A stretch of 64,000 bases of DNA from the NCBI GenBank assembly GCA_949128115.1, contig OX421966.1, positions 53,503,416-53,567,415 of the forward strand. Reading direction: 5' to 3'. Positions 1-11,353 of this stretch are shown here, piece after piece. The position numbers were made by a program, and so were the translations under genes. Under the pieces are notes generated by a model. The model was not told the DNA's origin. It ran no database searches and saw only the letters and a program-made list of their open reading frames with translations. Source of the stretch: Anaspis maculata. Its lineage: Eukaryota > Arthropoda > Insecta > Coleoptera > Scraptiidae. Within the stretch, counting starts at the first letter, position 1. Every line of letters begins with the position of its first letter.

Positions 1-526
1 ACGGTTATATGAAGAGAAAGATTATGCTGGGATTCGTTCAGGTGGGCACTACTTACTTATGAAGAGCCTTTCGAGATACGCCAGGAATAAGTCTTTCAGA
101 TTTTGCGAGTTCACCTCGACCTTGTAGAACGCGCGTGAGCTTGTCCACATGACGAATTTGGTCGCAAGTTCAGCGTCGTACAGACACCTGACGTAGAGGC
201 ACTTTATCGTCTCGCTGGAAAAAAAAATCGGCGTTATTCTCTCACTAACATCAGTTGAATTTGAAGATCACTCACCTGACTTCTTCCTGTGTTGTTACGC
301 TCTTGGACCAGAACTCAAGTAGAAACTTGGTTTTTTGGGTGAACTTGATACCGTCATCCGCCTGATCCAATAAGGAGAGTCTCCTAGCCAGCTCGTCCAC
401 CATTTTGCACTCTGGTGTAATTGGTTCCTTGTTGGGCGTTGAAGACGAAGAGGCCCGCTCGTTAACCGGCGTTACCTCTCCAGGTCTCCCAGCGCCACGT
501 CCACAACTCACTTTTGCTTGATTCAT
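1..526 (-). CDS. G0: MIF4G-like array protein, partial (exon 3 outside window)
   Basis: Exon 1 is 526-276 and exon 2 is 214-57. The donor of exon 2 lies at 56-55, and exon 3 falls beyond the left edge. The visible part encodes residues 1-136 of the consensus with no substitution. This is a type I copy. The truncation is made by the window, not by a mutation. Confidence 0.85.
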
Positions 527-584
527 GGTTGATGGAGAAAACTTTTTAGAAACACAATTTATACACACACGATGCTTTCGGTAA

Positions 585-590
585 GACTGA
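585..590 (-). promoter_or_regulatory. Initiator-like TCAGTC (shown for G0)
   Basis: TCAGTC on the minus strand matches the arthropod initiator core. It lies 45-50 nt downstream of the TATA box, farther than usual, so CCATTCC may be the true start site. In G13, G15 and G19 the motif is GCAGTC. Confidence 0.3.
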
Positions 591-628
591 TCGACTGGGA
601 ATGGAAGAGGGCATATTCGAGGGAGGCC

Positions 629-635
629 CTTTATA
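629..635 (-). promoter_or_regulatory. TATA box of each array gene (shown for G0)
   Basis: The minus strand reads TATAAAG, 103-109 nt upstream of the start codon. A CCATTCC match to the insect initiator pattern has its A at 602, 33 nt downstream of the first T. A second initiator-like TCAGTC has its A at 588. The predicted 5' UTR is about 62-76 nt. The box recurs at the same offset in the other copies; in G1 it is 2315-2321. Confidence 0.55.
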
Positions 636-818
636 CTTTCTAGCTGTGCCCACTTCGAAATACCGTCAGGCAACCTTCCATTGTCTCGCGAAACACAAAA
701 GCCACTTTCGTTCCTTTGTCGCTTTGTACGAGAAGGCTCGGGCCATAAAGGCATTCGGATTATGGTCAGTTTCGATTGTGGATTGTTCTGGAAAAATCCA
801 TTTCGGGTACCTACCCAT

Positions 819-998
819 CACCTGTCTATCCACGTGGGCTCACTATCGATTTTTTTTTTCCGATATATAGCCTTGTCGATCAAGACATTCCCAAAACGAC
901 TGGCAACCTGAGATTTCGGGAAGAGATTTCAGGATCAAAGGAGGACGTAGGTGGGAATTGAATGAGAAGCAAATTCATCAGTAGCGATTTATTCAAGT
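819..998. repeat. Spacer subrepeat A (180 bp), promoter-proximal
   Basis: This is the first half of a tandem duplication present in each spacer. Shared landmarks in order on the plus strand: CACGTGGGCTCAC, ATCGAT plus an oligo-T run, TATATAGCCTTGTCGATCAA, a block ending GGTGGGAATTGAATG, and GCGATTTATTCAAGT. It contains an E-box (831-836) and an AATAAA on the minus strand (988-993). The oligo-T length varies between copies. Confidence 0.85.
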
Positions 999-1008
999 CA
1001 CCCATCCA

Positions 1009-1018
1009 CCCACGTGGG
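1009..1018. promoter_or_regulatory. E-box palindrome CCCACGTGGG in spacer
   Basis: A perfect palindrome centred on CACGTG, the core bound by Myc/Max, USF and Clock/Cycle type bHLH factors. A second CACGTG lies 180 bp away at 831-836. Both recur in nearly every unit; in the last spacer the B copy is changed to CACGTC (58311-58316). Function is inferred from the motif only. Confidence 0.4.
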
Positions 1019-1184
1019 CTCACCATCGATTTTTTTTCCTCCGTTTTTTTTTTTTTCGGGTATATAGCCTTGTCGATCAAAACATCCCCAGAACGACCGG
1101 CAACCCGAGATTTCGGTATGAGATTTCAGGATCAAAGGAGGGCGTAGGTGGGAATTGAATGAAAAGCAAATTTATCAGTAGCGA

Positions 1185-1190
1185 TTTATT
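1185..1190 (-). terminator. Poly(A) signal AATAAA of each array gene (shown for G1)
   Basis: A canonical AATAAA lies 57-62 nt downstream of the stop codon on the minus strand. In G2 it is at 2870-2875, the same offset. A second AATAAA lies 197 bp farther downstream in subrepeat A. Confidence 0.65.
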
Positions 1191-1246
1191 CAAGTGAAAA
1201 AAATATATATACATATGTGACCAGTTATTGATCAGAAGCAGGTCGT

Positions 1247-2212
1247 CTAGACGGCGACTGGTCGTTTTGGCAGAATTCCACGCAATTCTTCCTCAGACAG
1301 CTTTTTAAATTGATTATCGGCCGATTTCAGGCACAAGGACAACCAGAATTTGCTATTTCTGTCAATCTTCTCATCCGTGACCGATATGTCTCGGATATGA
1401 TCGATCAGACTGCTAGTTTCCTGCGGATGATTCGTCGACATAATATGTCCGTTTTGGAGCAGCTGCATGGCAGCCGTCTCGACGTCTCCGGCAGATCTGG
1501 TTTCTAGCAATTCTCGCAGGCATCTCATCAGAGCCGTGGTCAGATAATCGTAGTGCTCGCCGTCCACCGTTCTGGCCTTGAACAGGAAATCACCCATTAT
1601 GGCCACCGAGACGGCAAAGTACTCGGGTTTCATGGTTCTGACTGACTCACGGGCTGAAAAAAAAAATTGGATTAGAACAATATAAAACGGTTATATGAAG
1701 AGAAAGATTATGCTGGGATTCGTTCAGGTGGGCACTACTTACTTATGAAGAGCCTTTCGAGATACGCCAGGAATAAGTCTTTCAGGTTTTGCGAGTTCAC
1801 CTCGACCTTGTAGAACGCGCGTGAGCTTGTCCACATGACGAATTTGGTCGCAAGTTCAGCGTCGTACAGACACCTGACGTAGAGGCACTTTATCGTCTCG
1901 CTGGAAAAAAAAATCGGCGTTAATCTCTCACTAACATCAGTTGAATTTGAAGATCACTCACCTGACTTCTTCCTGTGTTGTTACGCTCTTGGACCAGAAC
2001 TCAAGTAGAAACTTGGTTTTTTGGGTGAACTTGATACCGTCATCCGCCTGATCCAATAAGGAGAGTCTCCTAGCCAGCTCGTCCACCATTTTGCACTCTG
2101 GTGTAATTGGTTCCTTGTTGGGCGTTGAAGACGAAGAGGCCCGCTCGTTAACCGGCGTTACCTCTCCAGGTCTCCCAGCGCCACGTCCACAACTCACTTT
2201 TGCTTGATTCAT
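1247..2212 (-). CDS. G1: MIF4G-like HEAT-repeat protein, 271 aa, three exons (reference copy)
   Basis: Exons are 2212-1962, 1900-1743 and 1653-1247. Intron 1 (61 nt) runs from GTGAGT to a T-tract plus CCAG; intron 2 (89 nt) runs from GTAAGT to a T-tract plus CAG. Phases match: AG+C makes Ser84 and A+CC makes Thr137. The start is the first ATG after the TATA box; longer in-frame upstream sequence is interrupted by TGA in four other copies. Residues 1-42 are polar and Ser-rich, probably disordered. Residues 43-262 read as amphipathic helices with few prolines. Residues 193-225 have an acidic-hydrophobic helix (DVETAAMQLLQNG), then a helix with IRD at 223-225, then a Leu-rich helix. This order resembles the MIF4G fold of SLIP1, PAIP1 and CTIF, which bind translation factors and mRNA-end proteins. 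The family call is by eye and tentative; the gene model is firm. No signal peptide or membrane segment is seen. The Asn122 codon is AAC. Type I. Confidence 0.85.
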
Positions 2213-2931
2213 GGTTGATGGAGAAAACTTTTTAGAAACACAATTTATACACACACGATGCTTTCGGTGAGACTGATCGACTGGGAATGGAAGAGGGCAT
2301 ATTCGAGGGAGGCCCTTTATACTTTCTAGCTGTGCCCACTTCGAAATACCGTCAGGCAACCTTCCATTGTCTCGCGAAACACAAAAGCCACTTTCGTTCC
2401 TTTGTCGCTTTGTACGAGAAGGCTCGGGCCATAAAGGCATTCGGATTATGGTCAGTTTCGATTGTGGATTGTTCTGGAAAAATCCATTTCGGGTACCTAC
2501 CCATCACCTGTCTATCCACGTGGGCTCACTATCGATTTTTTTTTTCCGATATATAGCCTTGTCGATCAAGACATTCCCAAAACGACTGGCAACCTGAGAT
2601 TTCGGGAAGAGATTTCAGGATCAAAGGAGGACGTAGGTGGGAATTGAATGAGAAGCAAATTCATCAGTAGCGATTTATTCAAGTCACCCATCCACCCACG
2701 TGGGCTCACCATCGATTTTTTTTCCTCCGTTTTTTTTTTTTCGGGTATATAGCCTTGTCGATCAAAACATCCCCAGAACGACCGGCAACCCGAGATTTCG
2801 GTATGAGATTTCAGGATCAAAGGAGGGCGTAGGTGGGAATTGAATGAAAAGCAAATTTATCAGTAGCGATTTATTCAAGTGAAAAAAATATATATACATA
2901 TGTGACCAGTTATTGATCAGAAGCAGGTCGT

Positions 2932-3897
2932 CTAGACGGCGACTGGTCGTTTTGGCAGAATTCCACGCAATTCTTCCTCAGACAGCTTTTTAAATTGATT
3001 ATCGGCCGATTTCAGGCACAAGGACAACCAGAATTTGCTATTTCTGTCAATCTTCTCATCCGTGACCGATATGTCTCGGATATGATCGATCAGACTGCTA
3101 GTTTCCTGCGGATGATTCGTCGACATAATATGTCCGTTTTGGAGCAGCTGCATGGCAGCCGTCTCGACGTCTCCGGCAGATCTGGTTTCTAGCAATTCTC
3201 GCAGGCATCTCATCAGAGCCGTGGTCAGATAATCGTAGTGCTCGCCGTCCACCGTTCTGGCCTTGAACAGGAAATCACCCATTATGGCCACCGAGACGGC
3301 AAAGTACTCGGGTTTCATGGTTCTGACTGACTCACGGGCTGAAAAAAAAAATTGGATTAGAACAATATAAAACGGTTATATGAAGAGAAAGATTATGCTG
3401 GGATTCGTTCAGGTGGGCACTACTTACTTATGAAGAGCCTTTCGAGATACGCCAGGAATAAGTCTTTCAGATTTTGCGAGTTCACCTCGACCTTGTAGAA
3501 CGCGCGTGAGCTTGTCCACATGACGAATTTGGTCGCAAGTTCAGCGTCGTACAGACACCTGACGTAGAGGCACTTTATCGTCTCGCTGGAAAAAAAAATC
3601 GGCGTTATTCTCTCACTAACATCAGTTGAATTTGAAGATCACTCACTTGACTTCTTCCTGTGTTGTTACGCTCTTGGACCAGAACTCAAGTAGAAACTTG
3701 GTTTTTTGGGTGAACTTGATACCGTCATCCGCCTGATCCAATAAGGAGAGTCTCCTAGCCAGCTCGTCCACCATTTTGCACTCTGGTGTAATTGGTTCCT
3801 TGTTGGGCGTTGAAGACGAAGAGGCCCGCTCGTTAACCGGCGTTACCTCTCCAGGTCTCCCAGCGCCACGTCCACAACTCACTTTTGCTTGATTCAT
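2932..3897 (-). CDS. G2: MIF4G-like array protein, S84N
   Basis: Exons are 3897-3647, 3585-3428 and 3338-2932. The only protein change from G1 is Ser84 to Asn. It comes from G to A at the last base of exon 1, so the donor reads AA/GTGAGT. Type I. Confidence 0.85.
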
Positions 3898-4615
3898 GGT
3901 TGATGGAGAAAACTTTTTAGAAACACAATTTATACACACACGATGCTTTCGGTAAGACTGATCGACTGGGAATGGAAGAGGGCATATTCGAGGGAGGCCC
4001 TTTATACTTTCTAGCTGTGCCCACTTCGAAATACCGTCAGGCAACCTTCCATTGTCTCGCGAAACACAAAAGCCACTTTCGTTCCTTTGTCGCTTTGTAC
4101 GAGAAGGCTCGGGCCATAAAGGCATTCGGATTATGGTCAGTTTCGATTGTGGATTGTTCTGGAAAAATCCATTTCGGGTACCTACCCATCACCTGTCTAT
4201 CCACGTGGGCTCACTATCGATTTTTTTTTCCGATATATAGCCTTGTCGATCAAGACATTCCCAAAACGACTGGCAACCTGAGATTTCGGGAAGAGATTTC
4301 AGGATCAAAGGAGGACGTAGGTGGGAATTGAATGGGAAGCAAATTCATCAGTAGCGATTTATTCAAGTCACCCATCCACCCACGTGGGCTCACCATCGAT
4401 TTTTTTTCCTCCGTTTTTTTTTTTTCGGGTATATAGCCTTGTCGATCAAAACATCCCCAGAACGACCGGCAACCCGAGATTTCGGTATGAGATTTCAGGA
4501 TCAAAGGAGGGCGTAGGTGGGAATTGAATGAAAAGCAAATTTATCAGTAGCGATTTATTCAAGTGAAAAAAATATATATACATATGTGACCAGTTATTGA
4601 TCAGAAGCAGGTCGT

Positions 4616-5581
4616 CTAGACGGCGACTGGTCGTTTTGGCAGAATTCCACGCAATTCTTCCTCAGACAGCTTTTTAAATTGATTATCGGCCGATTTCAGG
4701 CACAAGGACAACCAGAATTTGCTATTTCTGTCAATCTTCTCATCCGTGACCGATATGTCTCGGATATGATCGATCAGACTGCTAGTTTCCTGCGGATGAT
4801 TCGTCGACATAATATGTCCGTTTTGGAGCAGCTGCATGGCAGCCGTCTCGACGTCTCCGGCAGATCTGGTTTCTAGCAATTCTCGCAGGCATCTCATCAG
4901 AGCCGTGGTCAGATAATCGTAGTGCTCGCCGTCCACCGTTCTGGCCTTGAACAGGAAATCACCCATTATGGCCACCGAGACGGCAAAGTACTCGGGTTTC
5001 ATGGTTCTGACTGACTCACGGGCTGAAAAAAAAAATTGGATTAGAACAATATAAAACGGTTATATGAAGAGAAAGATTATGCTGGGATTCGTTCAGGTGG
5101 GCACTACTTACTTATGAAGAGCCTTTCGAGATACGCCAGGAATAAGTCTTTCAGATTTTGCGAGTTCACCTCGACCTTGTAGAACGCGCGTGAGCTTGTC
5201 CACATGACGAATTTGGTCGCAAGTTCAGCGTCGTACAGACACCTGACGTAGAGGCACTTTATCGTCTCGCTGGAAAAAAAAATCGGCGTTATTCTCTCAC
5301 TAACATCAGTTGAATTTGAAGATCACTCACCTGACTTCTTCCTGTGTTGTTACGCTCTTGGACCAGAACTCAAGTAGAAACTTGGTTTTTTGGGTGAACT
5401 TGATACCGTCATCCGCCTGATCCAATAAGGAGAGTCTCCTAGCCAGCTCGTCCACCATTTTGCACTCTGGTGTAATTGGTTCCTTGTTGGGCGTTGAAGA
5501 CGAAGAGGCCCGCTCGTTAACCGGCGTTACCTCTCCAGGTCTCCCAGCGCCACGTCCACAACTCACTTTTGCTTGATTCAT
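4616..5581 (-). CDS. G3: MIF4G-like array protein, consensus sequence
   Basis: Exons are 5581-5331, 5269-5112 and 5022-4616. The protein is identical to G1. The Asn122 codon is AAT, the commoner form. Type I. Confidence 0.85.
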
Positions 5582-6299
5582 GGTTGATGGAGAAAACTTT
5601 TTAGAAACACAATTTATACACACACGATGCTTTCGGTGAGACTGATCGACTGGGAATGGAAGAGGGCATATTCGAGGGAGGCCCTTTATACTTTCTAGCT
5701 GTGCCCACTTCGAAATACCGTCAGGCAACCTTCCATTGTCTCGCGAAACACAAAAGCCACTTTCGTTCCTTTGTCGCTTTGTACGAGAAGGCTCGGGCCA
5801 TAAAGGCATTCGGATTATGGTCAGTTTCGATTGTGGATTGTTCTGGAAAAATCCATTTCGGGTACCTACCCATCACCTGTCTATCCACGTGGGCTCACTA
5901 TCGATTTTTTTTTCCGATATATAGCCTTGTCGATCAAGACATTCCCAAAACGACTGGCAACCTGAGATTTCGGGAAGAGATTTCAGGATCAAAGGAGGAC
6001 GTAGGTGGGAATTGAATGGGAAGCAAATTCATCAGTAGCGATTTATTCAAGTCACCCATCCACCCACGTGGGCTCACCATCGATTTTTTTTCCTCCGTTT
6101 TTTTTTTTTCGGGTATATAGCCTTGTCGATCAAAACATCCCCAGAACGACCGGCAACCCGAGATTTCGGTATGAGATTTCAGGATCAAAGGAGGGCGTAG
6201 GTGGGAATTGAATGAAAAGCAAATTTATCAGTAGCGATTTATTCAAGTGAAAAAAATATATATACATATGTGACCAGTTATTGATCAGAAGCAGGTCGT

Positions 6300-7265
6300 C
6301 TAGACGGCGACTGGTCGTTTTGGCAGAATTCCACGCAATTCTTCCTCAGACAGCTTTTTAAATTGATTATCGGCCGATTTCAGGCACAAGGACAACCAGA
6401 ATTTGCTATTTCTGTCAATCTTCTCATCCGTGACCGATATGTCTCGGATATGATCGATCAGACTGCTAGTTTCCTGCGGATGATTCGTCGACATAATATG
6501 TCCGTTTTGGAGCAGCTGCATGGCAGCCGTCTCGACGTCTCCGGCAGATCTGGTTTCTAGCAATTCTCGCAGGCATCTCATCAGAGCCGTGGTCAGATAA
6601 TCGTAGTGCTCGCCGTCCACCGTTCTGGCCTTGAACAGGAAATCACCCATTATGGCCACCGAGACGGCAAAGTACTCGGGTTTCATGGTTCTGACTGACT
6701 CACGGGCTGAAAAAAAAAATTGGATTAGAACAATATAAAACGGTTATATGAAGAGAAAGATTATGCTGGGATTCGTTCAGGTGGGCACTACTTACTTATG
6801 AAGAGCCTTTCGAGATACGCCAGGAATAAGTCTTTCAGGTTTTGCGAGTTCACCTCGACCTTGTAGAACGCGCGTGAGCTTGTCCACATGACGAATTTGG
6901 TCGCAAGTTCAGCGTCGTACAGACACCTGACGTAGAGGCACTTTATCGTCTCGCTGGAAAAAAAAATCGGCGTTAATCTCTCACTAACATCAGTTGAATT
7001 TGAAGATCACTCACCTGACTTCTTCCTGTGTTGTTACGCTCTTGGACCAGAACTCAAGTAGAAACTTGGTTTTTTGGGTGAACTTGATACCGTCATCCGC
7101 CTGATCCAATAAGGAGAGTCTCCTAGCCAGCTCGTCCACCATTTTGCACTCTGGTGTAATTGGTTCCTTGTTGGGCGTTGAAGACGAAGAGGCCCGCTCG
7201 TTAACCGGCGTTACCTCTCCAGGTCTCCCAGCGCCACGTCCACAACTCACTTTTGCTTGATTCAT
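6300..7265 (-). CDS. G4: MIF4G-like array protein, consensus sequence
   Basis: Exons are 7265-7015, 6953-6796 and 6706-6300. The protein is identical to G1. It shares with G1, G5 and G8 the AAC codon at Asn122 and one intron 1 substitution, so these four form a subgroup of type I. Confidence 0.85.
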
Positions 7266-7984
7266 GGTTGATGGAGAAAACTTTTTAGAAACACAATTTA
7301 TACACACACGATGCTTTCGGTGAGACTGATCGACTGGGAATGGAAGAGGGCATATTCGAGGGAGGCCCTTTATACTTTCTAGCTGTGCCCACTTCGAAAT
7401 ACCGTCAGGCAACCTTCCATTGTCTCGCGAAACACAAAAGCCACTTTCGTTCCTTTGTCGCTTTGTACGAGAAGGCTCGGGCCATAAAGGCATTCGGATT
7501 ATGGTCAGTTTCGATTGTGGATTGTTCTGGAAAAATCCATTTCGGGTACCTACCCATCACCTGTCTATCCACGTGGGCTCACTATCGATTTTTTTTTTCC
7601 GATATATAGCCTTGTCGATCAAGACATTCCCAAAACGACTGGCAACCTGAGATTTCGGGAAGAGATTTCAGGATCAAAGGAGGACGTAGGTGGGAATTGA
7701 ATGAGAAGCAAATTCATCAGTAGCGATTTATTCAAGTCACCCATCCACCCACGTGGGCTCACCATCGATTTTTTTTCCTCCGTTTTTTTTTTTTCGGGTA
7801 TATAGCCTTGTCGATCAAAACATCCCCAGAACGACCGGCAACCCGAGATTTCGGTATGAGATTTCAGGATCAAAGGAGGGCGTAGGTGGGAATTGAATGA
7901 AAAGCAAATTTATCAGTAGCGATTTATTCAAGTGAAAAAAATATATATACATATGTGACCAGTTATTGATCAGAAGCAGGTCGT

Positions 7985-8950
7985 CTAGACGGCGACTGGT
8001 CGTTTTGGCAGAATTCCACGCAATTCTTCCTCAGACAGCTTTTTAAATTGATTATCGGCCGATTTCAGGCACAAGGACAACCAGAATTTGCTATTTCTGT
8101 CAATCTTCTCATCCGTGACCGATATGTCTCGGATATGATCGATCAGACTGCTAGTTTCCTGCGGATGATTCGTCGACATAATATGTCCGTTTTGGAGCAG
8201 CTGCATGGCAGCCGTCTCGACGTCTCCGGCAGATCTGGTTTCTAGCAATTCTCGCAGGCATCTCATCAGAGCCGTGGTCAGATAATCGTAGTGCTCGCCG
8301 TCCACCGTTCTGGCCTTGAACAGGAAATCACCCATTATGGCCACCGAGACGGCAAAGTACTCGGGTTTCATGGTTCTGACTGACTCACGGGCTGAAAAAA
8401 AAAATTGGATTAGAACAATATAAAACGGTTATATGAAGAGAAAGATTATGCTGGGATTCGTTCAGGTGGGCACTACTTACTTATGAAGAGCCTTTCGAGA
8501 TACGCCAGGAATAAGTCTTTCAGGTTTTGCGAGTTCACCTCGACCTTGTAGAACGCGCGTGAGCTTGTCCACATGACGAATTTGGTCGCAAGTTCAGCGT
8601 CGTACAGACACCTGACGTAGAGGCACTTTATCGTCTCGCTGGAAAAAAAAATCGGCGTTAATCTCTCACTAACATCAGTTGAATTTGAAGATCACTCACC
8701 TGACTTCTTCCTGTGTTGTTACGCTCTTGGACCAGAACTCAAGTAGAAACTTGGTTTTTTGGGTGAACTTGATACCGTCATCCGCCTGATCCAATAAGGA
8801 GAGTCTCCTAGCCAGCTCGTCCACCATTTTGCACTCTGGTGTAATTGGTTCCTTGTTGGGCGTTGAAGACGAAGAGGCCCGCTCGTTAACCGGCGTTACC
8901 TCTCCAGGTCTCCCAGCGCCACGTCCACAACTCACTTTTGCTTGATTCAT
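7985..8950 (-). CDS. G5: MIF4G-like array protein, consensus sequence
   Basis: Exons are 8950-8700, 8638-8481 and 8391-7985. The protein is identical to G1 and the Asn122 codon is AAC. Adjacent G4 carries the same markers, which suggests a recent single-unit duplication. Type I. Confidence 0.85.
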
Positions 8951-9669
8951 GGTTGATGGAGAAAACTTTTTAGAAACACAATTTATACACACACGATGCT
9001 TTCGGTGAGACTGATCGACTGGGAATGGAAGAGGGCATATTCGAGGGAGGCCCTTTATACTTTCTAGCTGTGCCCACTTCGAAATACCGTCAGGCAACCT
9101 TCCATTGTCTCGCGAAACACAAAAGCCACTTTCGTTCCTTTGTCGCTTTGTACGAGAAGGCTCGGGCCATAAAGGCATTCGGATTATGGTCAGTTTCGAT
9201 TGTGGATTGTTCTGGAAAAATCCATTTCGGGTACCTACCCATCACCTGTCTATCCACGTGGGCTCACTATCGATTTTTTTTTTCCGATATATAGCCTTGT
9301 CGATCAAGACATTCCCAAAACGACTGGCAACCTGAGATTTCGGGAAGAGATTTCAGGATCAAAGGAGGACGTAGGTGGGAATTGAATGAGAAGCAAATTC
9401 ATCAGTAGCGATTTATTCAAGTCACCCATCCACCCACGTGGGCTCACCATCGATTTTTTTTCCTCCGTTTTTTTTTTTTCGGGTATATAGCCTTGTCGAT
9501 CAAAACATCCCCAGAACGACCGGCAACCCGAGATTTCGGTATGAGATTTCAGGATCAAAGGAGGGCGTAGGTGGGAATTGAATGAAAAGCAAATTTATCA
9601 GTAGCGATTTATTCAAGTGAAAAAAATATATATACATATGTGACCAGTTATTGATCAGAAGCAGGTCGT

Positions 9670-10635
9670 CTAGACGGCGACTGGTCGTTTTGGCAGAATT
9701 CCACGCAATTCTTCCTCAGACAGCTTTTTAAATTGATTATCGGCCGATTTCAGGCACAAGGACAACCAGAATTTGCTATTTCTGTCAATCTTCTCATCCG
9801 TGACCGATATGTCTCGGATATGATCGATCAGACTGCTAGTTTCCTGCGGATGATTCGTCGACATAATATGTCCGTTTTGGAGCAGCTGCATGGCAGCCGT
9901 CTCGACGTCTCCGGCAGATCTGGTTTCTAGCAATTCTCGCAGGCATCTCATCAGAGCCGTGGTCAGATAATCGTAGTGCTCGCCGTCCACCGTTCTGGCC
10001 TTGAACAGGAAATCACCCATTATGGCCACCGAGACGGCAAAGTACTCGGGTTTCATGGTTCTGACTGACTCACGGGCTGAAAAAAAAAATTGGATTAGAA
10101 CAATATAAAACGGTTATATGAAGAGAAAGATTATGCTGGGATTCGTTCAGGTGGGCACTACTTACTTATGAAGAGCCTTTCGAGATACGCCAGGAATAAG
10201 TCTTTCAGATTTTGCGAGTTCACCTCGACCTTGTAGAACGCGCGTGAGCTTGTCCACATGACGAATTTGGTCGCAAGTTCAGCGTCGTACAGACACCTGA
10301 CGTAGAGGCACTTTATCGTCTCGCTGGAAAAAAAAATCGGCGTTATTCTCTCACTAACATCAGTTGAATTTGAAGATCACTCACTTGACTTCTTCCTGTG
10401 TTGTTACGCTCTTGGACCAGAACTCAAGTAGAAACTTGGTTTTTTGGGTGAACTTGATACCGTCATCCGCCTGATCCAATAAGGAGAGTCTCCTAGCCAG
10501 CTCGTCCACCATTTTGCACTCTGGTGTAATTGGTTCCTTGTTGGGCGTTGAAGACGAAGAGGCCCGCTCGTTAACCGGCGTTACCTCTCCAGGTCTCCCA
10601 GCGCCACGTCCACAACTCACTTTTGCTTGATTCAT
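9670..10635 (-). CDS. G6: MIF4G-like array protein, S84N
   Basis: Exons are 10635-10385, 10323-10166 and 10076-9670. It carries the S84N exon-end change seen in G2 and shares G2's upstream markers four units away. Type I. Confidence 0.85.
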
Positions 10636-11353
10636 GGTTGATGGAGAAAACTTTTTAGAAACACAATTTATACACACACGATGCTTTCGGTAAGACTGAT
10701 CGACTGGGAATGGAAGAGGGCATATTCGAGGGAGGCCCTTTATACTTTCTAGCTGTGCCCACTTCGAAATACCGTCAGGCAACCTTCCATTGTCTCGCGA
10801 AACACAAAAGCCACTTTCGTTCCTTTGTCGCTTTGTACGAGAAGGCTCGGGCCATAAAGGCATTCGGATTATGGTCAGTTTCGATTGTGGATTGTTCTGG
10901 AAAAATCCATTTCGGGTACCTACCCATCACCTGTCTATCCACGTGGGCTCACTATCGATTTTTTTTTCCGATATATAGCCTTGTCGATCAAGACATTCCC
11001 AAAACGACTGGCAACCTGAGATTTCGGGAAGAGATTTCAGGATCAAAGGAGGACGTAGGTGGGAATTGAATGGGAAGCAAATTCATCAGTAGCGATTTAT
11101 TCAAGTCACCCATCCACCCACGTGGGCTCACCATCGATTTTTTTTCCTCCGTTTTTTTTTTTTCGGGTATATAGCCTTGTCGATCAAAACATCCCCAGAA
11201 CGACCGGCAACCCGAGATTTCGGTATGAGATTTCAGGATCAAAGGAGGGCGTAGGTGGGAATTGAATGAAAAGCAAATTTATCAGTAGCGATTTATTCAA
11301 GTGAAAAAAATATATATACATATGTGACCAGTTATTGATCAGAAGCAGGTCGT

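Larger units (their letters stand above)
999..1195. repeat. Spacer subrepeat B (197 bp), 3'-UTR-proximal
   Basis: This is the second half of the tandem duplication and abuts subrepeat A exactly. It differs by scattered substitutions and by an extra CCTCCG plus a longer T-tract. Its right end provides the poly(A) signal of G1. Its E-box sits in a 10-bp palindrome, CCCACGTGGG (1009-1018). Confidence 0.85.

Noticed and set aside
272..754. 160-codon open frame extending 76 codons upstream of Met1 of the array protein
   Set aside because: The extension runs across the TATA box and is interrupted by TGA in four copies (G13, G15, G19, G29), while the frame from Met1 is intact in every copy. It is upstream DNA that happens to be open.
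601..870. Plus-strand open frames of 61-154 codons in each spacer
   Set aside because: They lie antisense to the promoter, change length and frame whenever the oligo-T tract changes length, and show no domain. They are unlikely to be genes.
880..1080. Minus-strand open frames of 66-84 codons in the spacer subrepeats
   Set aside because: They contain the oligo-A tract and AATAAA-linked repeats, and their ends differ with tract length between copies. This is non-coding spacer.
1310..1507. Plus-strand 65-codon open frame opposite exon 3
   Set aside because: It is fully antisense to a well-supported coding exon, and its conservation follows from that of the exon.
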